From Mycobacterium hubeiense (GTDB lineage Bacteria; Actinomycetota; Actinomycetes; Mycobacteriales; Mycobacteriaceae), in NCBI RefSeq assembly GCF_002838065.1, contig NZ_PIZU01000024.1, positions 1 to 64,000 on the forward strand: 64,000 nt of DNA, written 5' to 3'. The translations under genes were made by a program, and so were the position numbers. A model generated the notes under the pieces. It was not told the DNA's origin and searched no databases. It worked only from the letters and a program-made list of their open reading frames with translations. Shown here piece after piece: positions 34,876-44,257 of the stretch. The stretch's first letter is position 1. Each line of letters starts with the position of its first letter.

Positions 34876-36073
34876 GGCGGCCAACGACCTTTCCCTGAGG
34901 GAACTGGCTCAGTTTCACCGGGACGCCGAAGGTGCTGGCCTCCACCGTTTGCCCGCCGCCGGCGTAGAGCTGTACGTGTTCGGGGCCGCGCTCGCTGAAG
35001 TTGGTGAACACCAGATCGCCGGGCAGCATCTGGCTGAGATCCGGGACGGGCACGCCGGTGTTGATCTGGTCATAGGTGGTGCGCGGCAACGTTTTTCCGG
35101 TGGCTTGATAGATGGCGTAGCGGGTGAGTCCCGAGCAGTCGAACCGGCCTCCGGTGGGCCCGTCCAGACCGCCGCCGCCCCACACGTCGGGCAGACCGAT
35201 CTGGGACTGGGCGGCGCGCACCGCCCGGACGCCGGCCTCGCTGGACTGAATGACCGGATTACGTTCGGCGACCTTCTGCTGCTGGACGCCGACACGCAAG
35301 ATGTTGCACAGGTCGGTGGAGTTGGACGACGAGTCGGTGTCGGCAGACGGGGGTGCCCGAGGGTCGGCCGGCGCGCTCCCCGCCAGTCCGACGAGGGCTG
35401 CTTCGTCGTCGTCGGTGGCGCCGCCGGCGCCGCGGTATGCGGCGTAGAGAGCGCGAGCTCGTGGTTCGTGGGCGGCATAGGCGTCGGGTTTCGCACTGCC
35501 CTGCACCGCCTGGGCGGCCACGGTGACCGGGAGGTTTTGCCAGTTGTTGACCTTGAGCAGTGCTTCATAGAACGTGCGCGCGGCGATCGCCGGCGTCATC
35601 AGCTCTTGCATGGTGCCCCACCACGGCCACTGCTGCTGCATGATGCCCAGCGAGCCGTGGTCGGTGCCGACCGCGTCGTGCGGCAGCCGCAGTGAGGCTT
35701 CGATACCGACCTGGTCGGGTTTGAGATCGCCGCCCTGGCCGTCGTTGGCGTAGTTCTTGAGGCCGGATTCGGTCAGTCCGGTGGCCAGCGCGATGACGAT
35801 GCCCTGGGGCGGGATGCGCATCTTTTCGCCGACGGCCACGATGACGTGGGCGTTGTTGCCGGCGTTGGGGGTGGTGACCTGGGTGGTGGAGGCGTTGCGC
35901 GCCAGAATTCCCACCGCCCGCATCTGGGCGTCGCACTCGTTGAGCTGAGCTTCCGGGTTGTTGGCTTCGCTCGTGGGCGTGACGATCAGCCCGATGATCA
36001 GGATCGGGATCGTCAGAACCGCAGTGATCATCCCGATCACCGCAGCCAGCAGCGGCTTGATACTGAGCGTCAT
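34865..36073 (-). CDS. NlpC/P60 peptidoglycan hydrolase with N-terminal transglycosylase-like domain
   Basis: The protein has 402 residues. An N-terminal TM helix (about 8-32) anchors it outside. Residues about 75-200 resemble a lytic-transglycosylase domain (IALATGLTESGLKN, GSLGIMQQQWPWWG). The C-terminal NlpC/P60 domain has catalytic Cys in RFDCSGL (about 313) and His in GPEHVQLYAGG (about 366). It should open the cell wall for the conjugation channel, like VirB1 or Tn916 Orf14. Overlaps the gene upstream by ATGA. Confidence 0.85.
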   Translation of the reverse strand: MTLSIKPLLAAVIGMITAVLTIPILIIGLIVTPTSEANNPEAQLNECDAQMRAVGILARNASTTQVTTPNAGNNAHVIVAVGEKMRIPPQGIVIALATGLTESGLKNYANDGQGGDLKPDQVGIEASLRLPHDAVGTDHGSLGIMQQQWPWWGTMQELMTPAIAARTFYEALLKVNNWQNLPVTVAAQAVQGSAKPDAYAAHEPRARALYAAYRGAGGATDDDEAALVGLAGSAPADPRAPPSADTDSSSNSTDLCNILRVGVQQQKVAERNPVIQSSEAGVRAVRAAQSQIGLPDVWGGGGLDGPTGGRFDCSGLTRYAIYQATGKTLPRTTYDQINTGVPVPDLSQMLPGDLVFTNFSERGPEHVQLYAGGGQTVEASTFGVPVKLSQFPQGKVVGRRVL

Positions 36074-36462
36074 CGCGGTGGCTGGCTGGGACGGTTGTTG
36101 AGCACATCAGCGACCTGGGACCGGCGGGGAGCTCGCGGCGCGGGAGCCGGCGCTGGGGCGGCCGGTTGCGGTGACGACGGCGGGGCCGAGGACGCTGGTG
36201 CTGGTCGGGGTTGCCGCGGCCGTTGCACCGGGGCGGGGCGGGCGGCGCGCGAACTCAGGTTGACCGGGGGCAGCGAGGCGGCCGGCTGGATCTGTTGCGG
36301 CATCGCGGAGCCGGCGACGGCGACGTAGGGGGGCAGCGGCGGGGTTTCGCGCAGGCATTCGGTGACCCGGGGCGCCGACGGGGTCGGTTCAGCCTCTGGC
36401 GCCGGCGGCGCGGGCGGCGCTGCAGTCGGAATCTCCTCGCCGGGATCGCCGCTCGGCGCCAA
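36070..36462 (-). CDS. Pro/Ala-rich small protein
   Basis: The protein has 130 residues, mostly Pro, Ala and Arg, with one Cys. The only start in frame after the previous stop is TTG at 36462. It is coupled to the NlpC/P60 gene by ATGA. Likely disordered; perhaps a linker of the transfer complex. Confidence 0.5.
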   Translation of the reverse strand: MAPSGDPGEEIPTAAPPAPPAPEAEPTPSAPRVTECLRETPPLPPYVAVAGSAMPQQIQPAASLPPVNLSSRAARPAPVQRPRQPRPAPASSAPPSSPQPAAPAPAPAPRAPRRSQVADVLNNRPSQPPR

Positions 36463-36489
36463 CTGCTGATAGCCGCCACCTCGGTGGTA

Positions 36490-38190
36490 CTACTGCTCAA
36501 CCCACTGTGTGGCGGAGTGGTACCACCACTGGTTGGCGTCCTGTTGATACTGCGCGTTCTGCCGGTCTTGCTGTTGTTTGTGGCTGCGCTCGGCGGCCAG
36601 GTGAGCGCCGCGGCCGCCGCCGCTGAGGCTTCGTCGCGCGGCCCGCCCGGCCCCGACAGCCAGCCCGGTCACGGTGGGCGGGACACCGAGTGCAGCTCCA
36701 CCAGCCTGCAACGCCAAGGAGGTACCGCGGCCGGCCAGTTTGGCCAGCGTCGAGGGAGGGGGTTTGGGGAGTTCGGAGGAGCCGCCGCGGTTGAGGAAGC
36801 TGAGCACGTTGCCGTGCTTGTTGTTCAGGCCGGCCTCGATGCGGCGGAACGCGAAGATCGACACGATCAGCAGCACCGTCGACAGCAGTAAGACCTGGAT
36901 GGGATTGCCGTCGACGTCGAGCATGCTGCCCAACAGCGCGGCGTAGGCGCCGGCGTAGATCACGGTGGGCGGGATCTTGATCAACGCGAGGGCGATATTG
37001 CACAGGCATTTGAACGCCATACCTTGAAGGCCGCCCGCGACGACGCCGAGGGTGCCCACGATCGGCAGCATGATGGCGTTGGACAGCGCGATGACGACGG
37101 CCAAGAGGATCTTGCCGATCAGGTAGCAGCCGAACGTCAGCAGGATCGTCGACAGCAGCAGCATGAACGCGGCACTGGCCAGGCGGTCGCCGGTGAGGTG
37201 GTCGGCGGCGTACTTCATCTTCTTGCCGGCCGTGCCACACTTGGCGATCGTGTCCTTGAGCTTGTTGCGGTCACCGGAGCGGATCCCGGCGTCCCACACA
37301 CCTTTACAACCGTTGCTGTCGGCGAGCGCGTTGAAGTTGAGGATCTGGGTGGGGCGCCGGACAAACCCGTCGGCGAGCGCGGTCTGCAGCTCGTTGATGC
37401 TGGGCTTGTCGCCGGCCGGTGAGGTCGCGGTGCCCCGCGTGATCCCGGAGGAGATGCTGATCCCGACGTCGCGAGCTTTGGCCAAGTAGCCGTCGGAGCC
37501 GACCAGCGCGGCCACCGGCTGGGCGAAGATGCTGGCCATCAGCGCGGTGATCACGATGGCCGAGCCGACCTGATAAGCGGCTTTGGACATTCGACCGCGT
37601 ACGAGAGCGAACGCGGCCACACCGCCAGCCAGTGCCAGGGCCAGCGCCAGGACACCGATGTTGTGCGTGAGGTTTTCGGTGGCCTCGCCGAGCAGAGCGA
37701 ACGGTCTGGCGATGAAGTCCATCCAGCCGAACGACAAGCCGTAGCCGATGACCCACAGCGCCAACTGGCACGTGATCTTGAACAGGCCATATTCGAGCTC
37801 GAGGATCGGTGCGAGCGCGATGTTGGCTTTCTTGTCGCTGTTGACACCGGGGATGACCGAGAACGCGTTGCCCTGGTCGACGGCGATGAAGTAGTCGCTG
37901 ACCCGGATCCCGCTCGAGTCCTTGACGTCGATCCAGCCGAACATCGAGGTATCTGCGGGGCTGGGCTTGGGAGCATCGGTGTCGGCGTTGGGGTCGGCGA
38001 ACGCCGGGCCGGCAACGACCAGGAAGAAGAACCCGACCAGGTGCCAGATCAGCAGCGCATAGAAGATGCGCGCCCGCCAGCGGCTGCCGGAATGCACCCA
38101 GCGCAGCGCCATCCCGGTCAACGCCAGGTGCGGTGGGCAGTGGGTGTCCCACAGCAGTGGCCGCGGCCGCAGCCGCGTCGTGATCGTCAT
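36490..38190 (-). CDS. VirB6/TrbL-like polytopic channel protein
   Basis: The protein has 566 residues and starts with ATG overlapping the VirB4 stop. One TM helix lies near residue 45, an extracytoplasmic loop, then at least six TM helices between about 130 and 460, and a basic Gln-rich C-terminal tail. Topology and position right after VirB4 match VirB6/TrbL proteins, the inner-membrane channel of T4SSs. Confidence 0.72.
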   Translation of the reverse strand: MTITTRLRPRPLLWDTHCPPHLALTGMALRWVHSGSRWRARIFYALLIWHLVGFFFLVVAGPAFADPNADTDAPKPSPADTSMFGWIDVKDSSGIRVSDYFIAVDQGNAFSVIPGVNSDKKANIALAPILELEYGLFKITCQLALWVIGYGLSFGWMDFIARPFALLGEATENLTHNIGVLALALALAGGVAAFALVRGRMSKAAYQVGSAIVITALMASIFAQPVAALVGSDGYLAKARDVGISISSGITRGTATSPAGDKPSINELQTALADGFVRRPTQILNFNALADSNGCKGVWDAGIRSGDRNKLKDTIAKCGTAGKKMKYAADHLTGDRLASAAFMLLLSTILLTFGCYLIGKILLAVVIALSNAIMLPIVGTLGVVAGGLQGMAFKCLCNIALALIKIPPTVIYAGAYAALLGSMLDVDGNPIQVLLLSTVLLIVSIFAFRRIEAGLNNKHGNVLSFLNRGGSSELPKPPPSTLAKLAGRGTSLALQAGGAALGVPPTVTGLAVGAGRAARRSLSGGGRGAHLAAERSHKQQQDRQNAQYQQDANQWWYHSATQWVEQ

Positions 38191-40760
38191 CGCCGCGCCG
38201 CCTCGGGGGCGTTGGTGTTCATCCGGTCCGCGCGCCGTGCCAGCGCCGGACCGAGCGTCTTCATCCGGGCGATGTTGAGCGCAGAGTCGCGGATGTAGCA
38301 CTCACCGCGGCGGTGCTCGGGTGGGCGCTGCCCGTCCTTGCCGGCCGGGGAGGTGTTGTAGCGCAGATCTTTGACCAGCTGCGAGTTGGCGTCTGGGTTG
38401 GGCCCCAGCCAGGCCACCGACTTGCGGGCCTGGTTTTCCTTGGTCTGCTTGAACACCACCAGCGTGGTGAAGAAGTCGGTGAGTGCGCCGTAGTCGTCGG
38501 GGTCCTGAGAACCCATGAAGATCGCGGCGTTGTGCTTGCGGCCGTCGCGGGCGAACTCCTTGACCACCTGCGGCCCCCCGTGGGTGGTGGTCAGATGGTG
38601 TGCCTCGTCGAGGACGTAGGCGCCGAAGCGTGAGTTGTCGGCGAAGAAGGCGCGCCGGGCGATGGTGGCGGTCAGCCCGTACAGCGCGCGGCCCATGTGT
38701 TTGGTGGGGGTGAGCTGCTTGAACAGGTGCGGAGAGTGGATGTCTTCGGGTGTGGGCAGCTCAAGGCGATGGGTCCGGATGATCGTCGCCGACGAGGTCA
38801 GTTGCAGTGGCGGCAGATTCGGGTTGAACAGCACCCCAGCGTTTTGGTTGTTCATCCAAAACGACAGCAGCGTGGCCAGTTTGTCGATCTCGCTGCGCTG
38901 AAACTCTTCGGGAAGCTCGGGGCTGGTCATGAACCGGGCGAGGTCGGCGAGGCTGTGAATGTCGTTGTCGTCGCGGACGTCGGGATGCAGCATGTTCTGC
39001 AGCACGCCGGCGGCGGGGGACGTGGCTTCGAGGTTGATCAGCGGCAGCAGCAGGTCAAGGACGCGGTCGGCGGCCTCTTCTCGGGTGAACACCCGCAAGG
39101 GGTCCATGCTGAAGCGCGGAGCGGTGAGGTCGAGGACGGTCGGGTCGGTCAAGCCGCGTGCCCATTCGGCGTACTCCCCTCGTTCGGTGCGGTCGACGGC
39201 CAGAATCTGGCCACCTCGGTCAACGCAGTGGCCGCTGATGGTCTGGAGGAAATAGGTCTTTCCGCCGCCGGGCTGACCAACGGTGGCGACGCTGGCGGCT
39301 TCTTGGCGGGCGGTCTTGCCCATGATGTCGAGATGGACCGGTTCGAAGCACCCGCTGGACAGGTTGACCCCGATGATGGGGCCCTCGGCATCGCCAACCT
39401 TGGCTGACACGCACGGCACGAACGCGGCCACTTCTTCGCTTGTGGTGATGTGCACACACGCGTCGACTGCCTTGATGTGGTGGGCACCCGGCACCATCGA
39501 CATCCACAGCTCGCGCTGAGCTCCCAGGGGCGCCTCAAGAGTGATGCGCTTGGATTTGCAGGCGCGGGTGAGCTCGGTGACCGCGGCGGTGGCGTCGGCC
39601 TGGGTGGCCGCGCCGACGGCGAAGATCGGGGTGAAGCGGATCTCGACCTCGTCGTCGGCGCCTTCGATACGGCGGTTGTAATCGGCGAGGATGAAGGCCT
39701 TTTCGGTGAGCATGGAGTGGCCGAAGCTGGTCTCGCCGTCGCGCTGATCCATCTGCTCGTCGATCTGTCGCAGCGTCTTGACGTTGCGGGCCAGCACCTC
39801 GTTGCGGGGCACCTTGCGGATCCGGACGACCCAGTCGATGACGGCTTTATCGCCGCGGCTGGTGAGGGTGTCAGCGAGCTGGAAGAACTCGGTGCCGCCG
39901 GGGAAGATCATTTCGTCGGCGGGGAACGACTTGACCGTGAGCATGCACTGGTAGGTGGTGCGGGGATCGTCGTCGTCGGGCCGGCTGATCTTGACGATGC
40001 GTCCGAACGATGGGGCGTTGCGGCGCCACCATCCGGTGTGTTCGCTGCGGTCAGCGTTGGCGCCTTCGTCGAAGAGGGCTTCGGTGAACGTGCGCACTCC
40101 GGCGCGGATGCGTCCCTCACTGGCCGGCGGGCATGGACCGGCGTCGAGACCACGGCTGATGTGGTGGTCCCACAGCCAGCGCATTTGGCGACCGGTCACC
40201 GGGGTCAGCGTGACGATGTCGGCCAGGCGCTCGGCGAGCTTGTCGGCTTTGGCGGCGGCGGCGTCGACATCCTCGGCGGTGGGTTGGTTGTCGCCGCCGA
40301 GGAAGTCCATGTTCAGCAGCCGTGACCCGGCCGGGCCGTGTCGGAAGCGCTGGTCGAGCGGCATGCTCAGCCAGTAGAGGCGGGTGCGGGGCCGCAGCGA
40401 TTGCAGTCGCGCTGCTTGGGCGTTGCACTCGTCGATGTAGTCGGGCCGGTCGAGGTCTTCGTGGCGGACCATGCGCCGCATCGCGGTGGGGAGATCCATC
40501 GGGGCGGAGAAACCGCCGAGCAATGTGTAGTCGGGGACTTCCTGAAACAGCAGCTGGTGCAGCTGGCGGACTTGGTCCTTGTCATCGATGTCGCGCAGGC
40601 CGTAGTCCATGCCCTCGACGAGATAATCGGCCCACCACGTTCCCGAGCGGGTGAGGCGGAGGTTGCCGGCGATGGCAACGGTGGGCTGCAGCGTGTTGGT
40701 GCGCAGATGCTGGCGCAGCGATCGCGACGGTGCGGCGGGGGCAGGGGCACTGGGGCTCAT
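38187..40760 (-). CDS. VirB4-like conjugation ATPase
   Basis: The protein has 857 residues. The C-terminal motor domain has Walker A GQPGGGKTY at about 498 and Walker B AYVLDEAHHL at about 717; the N-terminal half matches VirB4/TraC-type proteins. It powers T4SS assembly and substrate transfer. The ATG is 7 nt after the shared promoter and has no ribosome site, so the largest transfer ATPase is made from a leaderless mRNA. Downstream genes overlap by ATGA. Confidence 0.85.
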   Translation of the reverse strand: MSPSAPAPAAPSRSLRQHLRTNTLQPTVAIAGNLRLTRSGTWWADYLVEGMDYGLRDIDDKDQVRQLHQLLFQEVPDYTLLGGFSAPMDLPTAMRRMVRHEDLDRPDYIDECNAQAARLQSLRPRTRLYWLSMPLDQRFRHGPAGSRLLNMDFLGGDNQPTAEDVDAAAAKADKLAERLADIVTLTPVTGRQMRWLWDHHISRGLDAGPCPPASEGRIRAGVRTFTEALFDEGANADRSEHTGWWRRNAPSFGRIVKISRPDDDDPRTTYQCMLTVKSFPADEMIFPGGTEFFQLADTLTSRGDKAVIDWVVRIRKVPRNEVLARNVKTLRQIDEQMDQRDGETSFGHSMLTEKAFILADYNRRIEGADDEVEIRFTPIFAVGAATQADATAAVTELTRACKSKRITLEAPLGAQRELWMSMVPGAHHIKAVDACVHITTSEEVAAFVPCVSAKVGDAEGPIIGVNLSSGCFEPVHLDIMGKTARQEAASVATVGQPGGGKTYFLQTISGHCVDRGGQILAVDRTERGEYAEWARGLTDPTVLDLTAPRFSMDPLRVFTREEAADRVLDLLLPLINLEATSPAAGVLQNMLHPDVRDDNDIHSLADLARFMTSPELPEEFQRSEIDKLATLLSFWMNNQNAGVLFNPNLPPLQLTSSATIIRTHRLELPTPEDIHSPHLFKQLTPTKHMGRALYGLTATIARRAFFADNSRFGAYVLDEAHHLTTTHGGPQVVKEFARDGRKHNAAIFMGSQDPDDYGALTDFFTTLVVFKQTKENQARKSVAWLGPNPDANSQLVKDLRYNTSPAGKDGQRPPEHRRGECYIRDSALNIARMKTLGPALARRADRMNTNAPEAARR

Positions 40761-40767
40761 GTCCCGA

Positions 40768-40796
40768 GGTATATGCCGCGGAAAAACGGGTTCCGG
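40768..40796 (-). promoter_or_regulatory. Element-wide leaderless promoter, copy 4
   Basis: CCGGA (40796-40792), an 18-bp gap, then TATACC (40773-40768); ATG of the VirB4-like gene 7 nt later. Confidence 0.82.
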
Positions 40797-40867
40797 TCAC
40801 CCGTGACGCCTGAAAATCGGTGCTTGACCGCCGGGTGCCTAGCGATTCGTTCGGTGCTTGGTTGTAG

Positions 40868-41152
40868 TCAGATCTCGTGGGGGTGTACGGGTTCGAGTTG
40901 GTCGATCTCATCTGACGTGGCACCGCTGAGTTCGACACAACGTGCGCACATGGGGGCTCCGATCTCCATGGGATCGGGACGGTCAGGGTCTCCCTCGAGA
41001 CTTTCTCCGCACAGGGCCCGTGGCACCTTCAGTCGTAGAACCCTGTCGAGAAAAGACTGCCACCGGCCGACGATGTGGACGACTTCTCCGCTGCGGTGTT
41101 CGCGACAGGGGGCTGGCTCACTAATGGGCGTGGTCGTCACGGGCGTGTTCAT
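40868..41152 (-). CDS. Small Cys-containing protein
   Basis: The protein has 94 residues from the ATG at 41152. RALCGESLEGDP and APMCARCVEL suggest a small zinc ribbon like those at 18869 and 42405. Its 5' end lies beside the IS481 transposase; upstream control may have been altered by the insertion. Confidence 0.45.
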   Translation of the reverse strand: MNTPVTTTPISEPAPCREHRSGEVVHIVGRWQSFLDRVLRLKVPRALCGESLEGDPDRPDPMEIGAPMCARCVELSGATSDEIDQLEPVHPHEI

Positions 41153-41210
41153 GAACGAGACCACTCTTAGGGGACAGTGGGCGTCTAGGTGTGCTATTCC
41201 ATGACATTGG

Positions 41211-42287
41211 TTACGCGGTGAGGTCATCGAACGACAGCTGCAACGGGCGCTCTGGGATGTCCGGCACGATGATCCCTTCGGCGGTCAGTCGGTAGGTGCT
41301 GAGCGGCACACGGCTGGCCGGCGGCCGGTGTCCCAGTGCACTGTGGGGCCGTTCGTAGTTGTAGAAGTTCAGGAAGCCCGGCAATGCCGCCCGACGTTCA
41401 GCTTCTGAGTCGTACTCGCGGACGTAGGCCCACTCCCTGGCCAGCGTGCCCTGATATCGCTCCACCTTGCCGTTGGTCCGAGGCGTGTAAGGCTTCGTTC
41501 TCTTGTGCACGGTTCCGGTGTCCTGTAACGCCTTGGCCCACGCCTTCGAGCGGTAGCACGAGCCGTTGTCGGTGAGCGCCCGTCGAATCGAGGTGATGCC
41601 GTGTTCGGCGAAGAACACAACCGACCGCAGCCAGAAATCCGCTGCGGTGACACCCTTCTCGTTCTCCAAAGGCTCGGTGTAGGCCAGCCGCGAATGGTCA
41701 TCGAGGGCGCTGTGCAGATAGGTGTAGCCGATCCGGCCGGTGCCTTCGCCCTGGCGCTTGGAGGCCCGGTGCCCGTCTGAGCCGCGGCCGTGCGCCCACC
41801 AGCCGCCACCTGTGGGGATGCGGCCGATTTTCTTGACGTCGACGTGGATCATCGACCCGGCTTCGTCATGCTCGAACCGCAGCACTGTGCGCAGCTGCTC
41901 ACCGGTCGGCGGGTCCAGATCGCTGACCCGGCTGATGCCCTTGCGGACCAAGATGCGGTGCACGGTCACCGGCGCGATCACTATCCGGTGTTCGTCACGC
42001 AGGACCGCTGAGAGCCGCGCGGCCCCGTACTTGGTCTGCCGGCGCAACGACTCCACGAGCTGCTCGATCTCCGGGTCCGTCTGTCCGGGCGACGAGTTCG
42101 GCGCGGACGAATGGTCAAGCAAGCCAGCAGGACCGGCCTCAACCCAGCGGGCATGCCACTTGGCCAAGCAGCGCCGCGAGATGCCGGCCTCTGATGCCAC
42201 GTGCGCGATCGGCCGCCTCTGGTCGACCCGCTCACACAGCCGCCGACGCCCAGCAGCCGTCAACGGTGCGTTCGGGTGACTCGGCAT
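41211..42287 (-). mobile_element. IS481-family transposase
   Basis: The protein has 358 residues: N-terminal HTH (AHVASEAGISRRCLAKWHARW), integrase core with DDE residues (MIHVDVKKIG, RRALTDNGSCY, NYERPHSALGH) and the PYTPRTNGKVER motif typical of IS481. It appears full length. I could not define terminal inverted repeats or target duplication. It interrupts the minus-strand conjugation region together with a plus-strand four-gene group. A hairpin covers its ribosome site. Confidence 0.88.
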
Positions 42288-42295
42288 GGGCGTTT

Positions 42296-42322
42296 CTCCT
42301 GGGCGAATGCATCGCCCAGGAG
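42296..42322 (-). promoter_or_regulatory. Hairpin sequestering the transposase ribosome site
   Basis: A perfect 11-bp stem (CTCCTGGGCGA with TCGCCCAGGAG) and 5-nt loop. In the transposase mRNA the 3' arm carries AGGAG, 8 nt before the ATG, so the Shine-Dalgarno would be paired in any read-through transcript. Confidence 0.6.
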
Positions 42323-42380
42323 TTTGTCCTGGCGGTCTGACAAGCCGGGTCGACCAGGCAAACTCCCCCTGGCATTAGTG

Positions 42381-42410
42381 CCATGGCAGTAGTAGACTAT
42401 TGCCATGGCA
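42381..42410 (+). promoter_or_regulatory. Leaderless promoter with duplicated TGCCATGGCA
   Basis: Two copies of the palindrome TGCCATGGCA flank TAGACT, a -10 box 6 nt before the ATG at 42405. The pair could be an operator for the four-gene group. Confidence 0.5.
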
Positions 42411-42629
42411 ACAAGTGTGACGTCGAACGCGACCGTGAGCGTGACCGCAACAGCAGTGCGTAGCTGTGGACGGAGCAAGCGTGTTCACTTGTCCGTGGAG
42501 AAGCTTCAGAGGCCCAGCCAGTTCCTTCCTCTATGCGGCGGGGTGTCCTCGCACCTCCTCTTGGTTGAGGAGGAGGGGACGATTAACTGCCCCTCGTGCC
42601 TCCGACTAATGAAGGAAAGAGGACTCTGA
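42405..42629 (+). CDS. Small zinc-ribbon-like protein
   Basis: The protein has 74 residues; leaderless start. LCGGVS and CPSCLRLMKE could form a Cys-type metal site, resembling the other short Cys proteins in the window. It heads a coupled operon (TGATG to the next gene). Confidence 0.5.
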   Translation: MATSVTSNATVSVTATAVRSCGRSKRVHLSVEKLQRPSQFLPLCGGVSSHLLLVEEEGTINCPSCLRLMKERGL

Positions 42630-42976
42630 TGACTCGCCGGACGCGATGCAAAACCGATCCTGAACTGGTTCTCCTCGACTACGGCAACGGTTTCGTTGAG
42701 GCCGCGCTTGAGGTTCCCGGCGACATTCCGATCACCATCGCCAAGGCGTCAATCCCGGAAGGCCGGCGCCGCGGCTATTGGATCGTGGTGGTTGACAAGG
42801 ACTATTCCGACCCGATCGGAACGAAGGCTGCCGCGATGGAGCTGTTGGACGTTCTCGCGGCTGAAGCCCGTCCACGCATGGAGCAATCCGAAAGGGACTT
42901 CCGAGAGCGTTGGCCGGTGGCACACGAGGGATTCGCGGTCTTCAAGCGTGAGGCGATGGGGCTCAAAGCCTCGTGA
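42629..42976 (+). CDS. Hypothetical protein
   Basis: The protein has 115 residues, soluble, with beta-strand-like pattern then a helix. Coupled on both sides (TGATG in, GTGA out). No family recognised. Confidence 0.5.
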   Translation: MTRRTRCKTDPELVLLDYGNGFVEAALEVPGDIPITIAKASIPEGRRRGYWIVVVDKDYSDPIGTKAAAMELLDVLAAEARPRMEQSERDFRERWPVAHEGFAVFKREAMGLKAS

Positions 42977-43284
42977 CGGCAGAACCTGAGGGTGACACTC
43001 CCAACCGAACTGTTCGTATCCCCACCATCGAGTGGAACGCCGGATTACGCGCTGCAGCCAAGAATGGCGAGAAGCTACCCGCGGTCATCCGGCGCGGAAT
43101 CGCGTCGTACGTGGCCCAGACCGACGACGACTACCGCACCGAATACCGGGCCACATCGGTAGCCGACTCCCAGCTCGTTGTCATGGGCATCTCCGGCGAA
43201 CTGGCCGAGGTTCGGCGCCAGTTCCCCGCCAAACACTGGCATCTGGAGTCATGCCGCCGATCGACCTACCAGCCCGTCAAATAA
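42973..43284 (+). CDS. Ribbon-helix-helix-like protein
   Basis: The protein has 103 residues. Near the N-terminus TVRIPTIEWNAGLRAAAKNG, then VIRRGIASYVAQTD, reads like a ribbon-helix-helix DNA-binding motif (strand, helix, helix). A possible autoregulator of this operon. GTG start overlapping the previous stop. Confidence 0.5.
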   Translation: MTAEPEGDTPNRTVRIPTIEWNAGLRAAAKNGEKLPAVIRRGIASYVAQTDDDYRTEYRATSVADSQLVVMGISGELAEVRRQFPAKHWHLESCRRSTYQPVK

Positions 43285-43320
43285 CCCCAATCCGACACGC
43301 ACAACGGCAGGAGTTCCCAA

Positions 43321-43508
43321 TGAGCGCGACACCGATCACCATCACCGCCGAGATCCTCCCGGGGAAGCAGGATCCATCTGCAGAGGCCCATTTCGCCAAC
43401 GGTCAGCGGGCGGGCCAGTACGCCCGGCTTCTGGTCGATAGCGGCGACTACACAGGGGTCTATCTCGATGACGGCGAAACCAAGTGGCCCGTCAAGCCTT
43501 CCGTGTAA
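43321..43508 (+). CDS. Small protein, 62 residues
   Basis: ATG with GGCAGGAG upstream. Beta-rich pattern (ITITAEILPGKQ, YTGVYLDDGETKWPVK). Last gene of the plus-strand group. Function unknown. Confidence 0.5.
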
Positions 43509-43530
43509 CCAACGTGGTGGAACACCACAT

Positions 43531-44139
43531 CTAGGAGGCCATGGAGTCTGCGCCGGTTGCTCCGGTCAATGCGCCGAACACGGCGGCAGCCGCAGCCGGG
43601 CGCGGCGGGACCGGTGACGGTGCGCTGGCCGAACCGCGTTCAGATGGGGTGGGTGGCGGCGCACTGACCGGCTCGACGCCCCTGGGCTGAGCGGGTCGGC
43701 GGCGGGTCGGCGGCGTGTGCCGGCGCGGAAAGTCGACGACGATGACATCGCCGCCGACGACTGCCACCGGGCTTGCTGCCGGCATCAGTTCTGAGGTGGA
43801 TGGGGCGGTCGACACCAGCAGCCCGAGCATCCAGCCGAGACGCGTGGTGATCTTGATGCCGTCAAGGGGGATGTTGGCCAGCGCCCCTCCGATGACGATC
43901 GTCAGGCCCGCGCCGATGAGGAGATTGACCAACGGGTTGATGATCGGCAGAAAGTACGCGGAGATGCCCGACAACCCGAAGGTCATGCCGCCGCCGACGA
44001 ACTGCGGAACCGTGTACGGGCCGCCGGGTAGCCGCTCGCCGTTGAATCCTTTACCGACCATGCGGGGGAACCGCATCGCCAGGGTGTAGACCCGCACGGA
44101 CCGGTAGCCCATATCGATCAGTTCAGCACCCAGCGCCAT
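43531..44139 (-). CDS. Conjugation-region membrane protein
   Basis: The protein has 202 residues with AGGGG upstream. Two hydrophobic segments (about 52-90), then a Pro/Ala-rich tail. It follows the pilin-like gene in the order TcpC-like, pilin-like, this gene, as in actinobacterial T4SS clusters (VirB3/PrgI-like position). The assignment to that role is by position only. Confidence 0.5.
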   Translation of the reverse strand: MALGAELIDMGYRSVRVYTLAMRFPRMVGKGFNGERLPGGPYTVPQFVGGGMTFGLSGISAYFLPIINPLVNLLIGAGLTIVIGGALANIPLDGIKITTRLGWMLGLLVSTAPSTSELMPAASPVAVVGGDVIVVDFPRRHTPPTRRRPAQPRGVEPVSAPPPTPSERGSASAPSPVPPRPAAAAAVFGALTGATGADSMAS

Positions 44140-44257
44140 CACTGCCCCTTGCCGTCGTCGTGGTTGGTCCGGGCGAGCCATTCCGCGTCGGCGCCGGGTC
44201 GCCGGCGAGGACGCGGACCGTCGGATCGAGGTGCGCGTCGGGTGCGCGCGAGCGCAT
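44123..44257 (-). CDS. Possible 44-residue ORF
   Basis: ATG in a TGATG overlap with the pilin-like stop; ends about 16 bp inside the next gene. Pro/Arg/Thr-rich. Supported only by the coupling. Confidence 0.25.
   Translation of the reverse strand: MRSRAPDAHLDPTVRVLAGDPAPTRNGSPGPTTTTARGSDGAGC

Noticed and set aside
41160..42400. Defined IS481 terminal inverted repeats
   Set aside because: I compared both flanks and found no convincing matching ends or target duplication, so none are annotated.
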